This document shows, one piece after another, positions 6,322 to 8,611 of a stretch of 8,611 nt of DNA (the first letter of the stretch is position 1; every line of letters begins with the position of its first letter). The notes beneath the pieces were generated by a model. It saw only the letters and a program-made list of their open reading frames with translations. It had not been told where the DNA came from and made no database searches. Source of the stretch: an uncultured Panacagrimonas sp. (GTDB lineage: Bacteria; Pseudomonadota; Gammaproteobacteria; Nevskiales; Nevskiaceae); contig CAMLNE010000178.1 in assembly GCA_946481265.1 (NCBI GenBank), positions 1 through 8,611 on the forward strand, read 5' to 3'. The position numbers and the translations under genes were made by a program.

Positions 6322-6565
6322 AGTGTTGGCGGGAACGAAGGGACTGTCGGCAGCAGCAGGAGGTGGCGCCAGGGAGATCGCGCCCGCACGACATGCAGGA
6401 GCGAGCTTCGGGACCCGGGGCCCCTGCGTCGCGGCACGGTCTTGTTGCCGATGCGATGCGGCGCCGTCTCCATCGTTCGTCTTCTCGTCGCTCGCCGTCT
6501 CATCGCTCGCCTCGCCCTTTCGCCTTGCCTCGTCTGTCGTCTCGCCCACGTCTCCGGAGCCACCG
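6322..6565 (+). other. Long untranslated leader of the acyl-CoA dehydrogenase gene
   Basis: About 245 nt separate the operator from ATG 6566, and I find no supported gene here. It contains an AGGAGGTGG Shine-Dalgarno-like sequence (6358-6366) with no start codon at a usable distance. A stretch ggcgccgtctcc (6460-6471) could pair with 6359-6370 over 12 bp, including two G-U pairs. A pyrimidine-rich tract (about 6466-6555) follows, made mostly of TCG/CTC/CGT units. The reading frame of the dehydrogenase stays open back to 6323, but the translated extension is low-complexity, with no dehydrogenase similarity. Confidence 0.5.
6556..6559 (+). promoter_or_regulatory. Ribosome-binding site of the acyl-CoA dehydrogenase gene
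   Basis: GGAG lies 6 nt before ATG 6566. Together with the family N terminus MIPRTLFNAEHEDFRKTVRR, it decides this start against the longer open frame from GTG 6323. Confidence 0.75.
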
Positions 6566-7705
6566 ATGATTCCCCGCACCCTGTTCAACGCCGAGCACGA
6601 GGATTTCCGCAAGACCGTGCGCCGCTTCTTCGAGACCGAGGTAGTGCCTCATCGCGAGGCCTGGGAGGAACAGCAGCACGTGGACCGCGCCGTCTGGAAC
6701 AAGGCCGGCGAACTGGGCCTGCTGTGCGTGACCATGCCCGAGGAATTCGGCGGGCTGGGCGTGGACCGCAGCTACAGCGTGATCCTGATGGAGGAGCAGA
6801 GCTACGCCGGCGACTCCGGCACCGGCTTCTCGCTGCACTCCGACATCGTGGCCAACTACCTCAACAACTTCGGCAGCCGCGAGCAGAAGGCGCACTGGCT
6901 TCCGAAGATGGCCAGTGGCGAGATCATCGGCGCGATCGCCATGACCGAGCCGGGCACCGGCTCCGACCTGCAGGGCGTCAGGACCACCGCCGTGGCCGAT
7001 GGCGACGACTACGTGATCAACGGCAGCAAGATCTTCATCACCAATGGCTACCTGTCGGACCTGGTGGTCGTCGTCGCCAAGACCGGCGACAGCGGTGAAG
7101 GCGCCAAGGACATGTCGCTGATCCTGGTCGAGGCCGACCGTGCGGGTTTCACCAAGGGCAAGCCGCTCAAGAAGGTCGGCATGAAGGCACAGGACACCTG
7201 CGAGCTGTTCTTCGAGAACGTGCGCGTGCCCAAGTCCAACCGCCTGGGCATGGAAGGCATGGGCTTCATCATGCTGATGAAGGAACTCGCCTGGGAACGC
7301 CTGATGATCGCCATCACCTCGGTGGCCGGCGGCGAGGCGGTGCTGAAGTACACGCTCGACTACACGCGCAACCGCAAGGTCTTCGGCAAGCCGGTGGCGA
7401 GCTTCCAGAACACGCGCTTCAAGCTCGCCGAGATGAAGGCGGAACTGGCCATTGCGCGCGTCTATGTCGACAAGTGCATCGAGATGCAGCTGCAGAACAA
7501 GCTCGGCGTGGACGACGCCGCGACCGCCAAGTACTGGACCTCGGACCTGATGATGAAGGTCATCGACGAGTGCGTGCAGCTGCACGGCGGCTACGGCTAC
7601 ATGCTGGAGTACCCGGTGGCGCGCGCCTGGATCGACTCGCGCGCGCAGCGCATCTACGGTGGCACCAACGAGATCATGAAGGAGCTGATCGCGCGCACCA
7701 TGTGA
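6566..7705 (+). CDS. Acyl-CoA dehydrogenase, long-chain (LCAD-like)
   Basis: This 379-aa FAD enzyme would catalyse the first step of beta-oxidation, acyl-CoA to trans-2-enoyl-CoA, passing electrons to electron-transfer flavoprotein. The N-terminal helical domain is followed by signature AIAMTEPGTGSD (123-134), the middle beta domain with INGSKIFITNG (151-161), and the C-terminal domain with QLHGGYGYMLEYPVARAW (338-355) and IYGGTNEIMKELIAR (363-377). The C terminus is close to mitochondrial LCAD. The catalytic base is not at the MCAD position, where there is a Gly in YGGT (364-367); instead E244 in AWERL occupies the LCAD/isovaleryl-CoA dehydrogenase position. The start at 6566 is set by GGAG at 6556-6559 and by family length. 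It is divergent from tetR and 72 bp upstream of the decarboxylase-family gene. The chain length of its substrate is uncertain. Confidence 0.94.
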   Translation: MIPRTLFNAEHEDFRKTVRRFFETEVVPHREAWEEQQHVDRAVWNKAGELGLLCVTMPEEFGGLGVDRSYSVILMEEQSYAGDSGTGFSLHSDIVANYLNNFGSREQKAHWLPKMASGEIIGAIAMTEPGTGSDLQGVRTTAVADGDDYVINGSKIFITNGYLSDLVVVVAKTGDSGEGAKDMSLILVEADRAGFTKGKPLKKVGMKAQDTCELFFENVRVPKSNRLGMEGMGFIMLMKELAWERLMIAITSVAGGEAVLKYTLDYTRNRKVFGKPVASFQNTRFKLAEMKAELAIARVYVDKCIEMQLQNKLGVDDAATAKYWTSDLMMKVIDECVQLHGGYGYMLEYPVARAWIDSRAQRIYGGTNEIMKELIARTM

Positions 7706-7777
7706 TGGACCGCCGCCGCGCCGGGTGGCCCGCGCCCGACATGGCACACCGGTCTGCCCTGCACACGCCCAGCCGGG

Positions 7778-8485
7778 ATGACGATGAACGATCCGCAAGC
7801 TGCCACCGACGTTGCACTGGCCCCGGCCCCCTGGAGCCTGGTCGGGCGGGGTTTCATCTTCGCCCTGTGGATGCCGCGCGACGTGCTCGAGCACGGCAGC
7901 TTCATCCCCTCGGGACTGGTGCGCCACGGCCGCGGTCGCCTGGCCTACGCCATGTTCGTCGACTACGCATCCAGCGACGTGGGGCCCTACCGCGAGCTGC
8001 TCTACATCCCCGGCAGGCTGCGCTTCGGCAACGGCCGGCATGACACGCCGCTGTCGATCACGCGCATCTTCGTGTCGACCCAGGCCTCGGTGATCAACGG
8101 TCGGATCAACTGGGGCATTCCCAAGGATCGCTGCGATTTCGCGCTGCGGCGCGACGTCGCGCGCGAGCAGATCCGGCTGCAGGCCGACGGCGGGGGCCCG
8201 ACCTTCGCGCAGATGGACGTGGAAGCCTTCGGTCCGCGCCTGCCCGCCCCCCTGGGCTGGACACCGCGCGCCTGGCGCAGGTTGTCGCAGCTGCGCGAGG
8301 GTCGGCGCTACACCTACGTGCCCGAGGCCCGTGGCCACTTCCGCCTTGCGCGCGTGCACGGCTGGCAGTTCGAGCCGAGGATGTTCCCCGACCTGGCACG
8401 CGGGCGCCTGCTGGCCGCCCTCGAGATCACCGATTTCACCATGCGCTTTCCGGTGGCCGAGGTGCAGCCTGCCGTGGTCCCCTGA
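7778..8485 (+). CDS. Acetoacetate decarboxylase family protein
   Basis: This is a protein of up to 235 aa that I place in the acetoacetate decarboxylase-like superfamily, whose members form a Schiff base between a lysine and a keto-acid. GPYRELLYIPG (69-79) carries the Glu of the family's PYxE motif. NWGIPKDRCDF (111-121) matches the WGFPKK motif, with K116 at the Schiff-base lysine position; the second lysine is replaced by D117. The C-terminal stretch RLLAALEITDFTMRFPVAEV (210-229) gives no further clue to me. ATG 7784 (six bases later) may be the true start, since GGGA lies at a better distance from it. It is downstream of the acyl-CoA dehydrogenase and probably co-transcribed. True acetoacetate decarboxylase is only one possibility; some family members are aldolase-dehydratases or lack decarboxylase activity. 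Confidence 0.75.
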   Translation: MTMNDPQAATDVALAPAPWSLVGRGFIFALWMPRDVLEHGSFIPSGLVRHGRGRLAYAMFVDYASSDVGPYRELLYIPGRLRFGNGRHDTPLSITRIFVSTQASVINGRINWGIPKDRCDFALRRDVAREQIRLQADGGGPTFAQMDVEAFGPRLPAPLGWTPRAWRRLSQLREGRRYTYVPEARGHFRLARVHGWQFEPRMFPDLARGRLLAALEITDFTMRFPVAEVQPAVVP

Positions 8486-8582
8486 ACGGTCTTCCGGGAA
8501 AACGCCGTACACGCGAAGCACCCGGCATCGCGCGCGAAGGCGGCGCCCGGGCCCCCGACAGTCCCGCTGAGCACTGTGTCCG

Positions 8583-8611
8583 CATGCCTACGCATGCGTT
8601 CCCATGCGTTC
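8583..8611. repeat. Short direct repeat, 10-bp period, at the window edge
   Basis: The pentamer catgc occurs at 8583, 8593 and 8603, exactly 10 bp apart; the last two units share catgcgttc. The array may continue beyond the window. The preceding 8486-8582 holds no gene or clear terminator that I can see. Confidence 0.5.

Noticed and set aside
6323..6565. N-terminal extension of the acyl-CoA dehydrogenase (start at GTG 6323)
   Set aside because: The extra 81 residues are Ser/Ala-rich low complexity with no family match, no ribosome-binding site fits the GTG, and ATG 6566 has GGAG 6 nt upstream and a standard N terminus.
6500..8521. 673-codon open frame on the minus strand across the dehydrogenase and decarboxylase-like genes
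   Set aside because: It is antisense to two clear protein families, His/Gly/Ala/Val-rich and without a recognisable domain. Long antisense frames are common in high-GC genes.

Overview
The window is a stretch of high-GC bacterial chromosome. It is most like a gammaproteobacterium of the Xanthomonadales/Lysobacterales type; that assignment is an inference from GC content, codon use and the protein families, not from a phylogenetic marker. There are nine protein genes, one of them cut by the left edge. I see no RNA gene, CRISPR array, insertion sequence or sign of recent transfer.

Region 1 (1-3714, + strand) is an oligopeptide ABC transporter operon in the order oppA (3' end only), oppB, oppC, oppD. 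OppB and OppC overlap by ATGA, and oppD starts 4 bases after oppC. A perfect 7-bp hairpin sits between oppA and oppB. No oppF follows oppD; the operon ends in two tandem GC-rich hairpins (3740-3779) and meets a convergent gene. Together the proteins would bind peptides in the periplasm and import them with ATP.

Region 2 (3799-6252, - strand) reads tetR, then a crotonase (enoyl-CoA hydratase/isomerase family), then an NQO1-like NAD(P)H:quinone oxidoreductase. The 202-bp gap between tetR and the crotonase holds three inverted repeats, one of them a perfect 22-bp palindrome abutting the crotonase ribosome-binding site. The crotonase lacks both glutamates of classical hydratases but keeps the aspartate of PaaG-type isomerases.

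Region 3 (6253-6565) is the 313-bp divergent intergenic region between tetR and an acyl-CoA dehydrogenase gene. It holds a near-perfect 24-bp palindrome overlapped by promoter-like hexamers on both strands, which is the best candidate operator in the window. A long leader follows, with an orphan Shine-Dalgarno sequence, a possible 12-bp long-range helix and a pyrimidine-rich tract almost without A.

Region 4 (6566-8485, + strand) has an acyl-CoA dehydrogenase very like mitochondrial long-chain acyl-CoA dehydrogenase, followed by an acetoacetate-decarboxylase-family protein. The rest (8486-8611) holds only a short 10-bp-period repeat at the edge.

Regions 2-4 together look like a TetR-controlled divergon for acyl-CoA catabolism: dehydrogenation, double-bond isomerisation or hydration, a redox flavoprotein and a beta-keto-acid-type lyase. 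The actual substrate cannot be read from the sequence.
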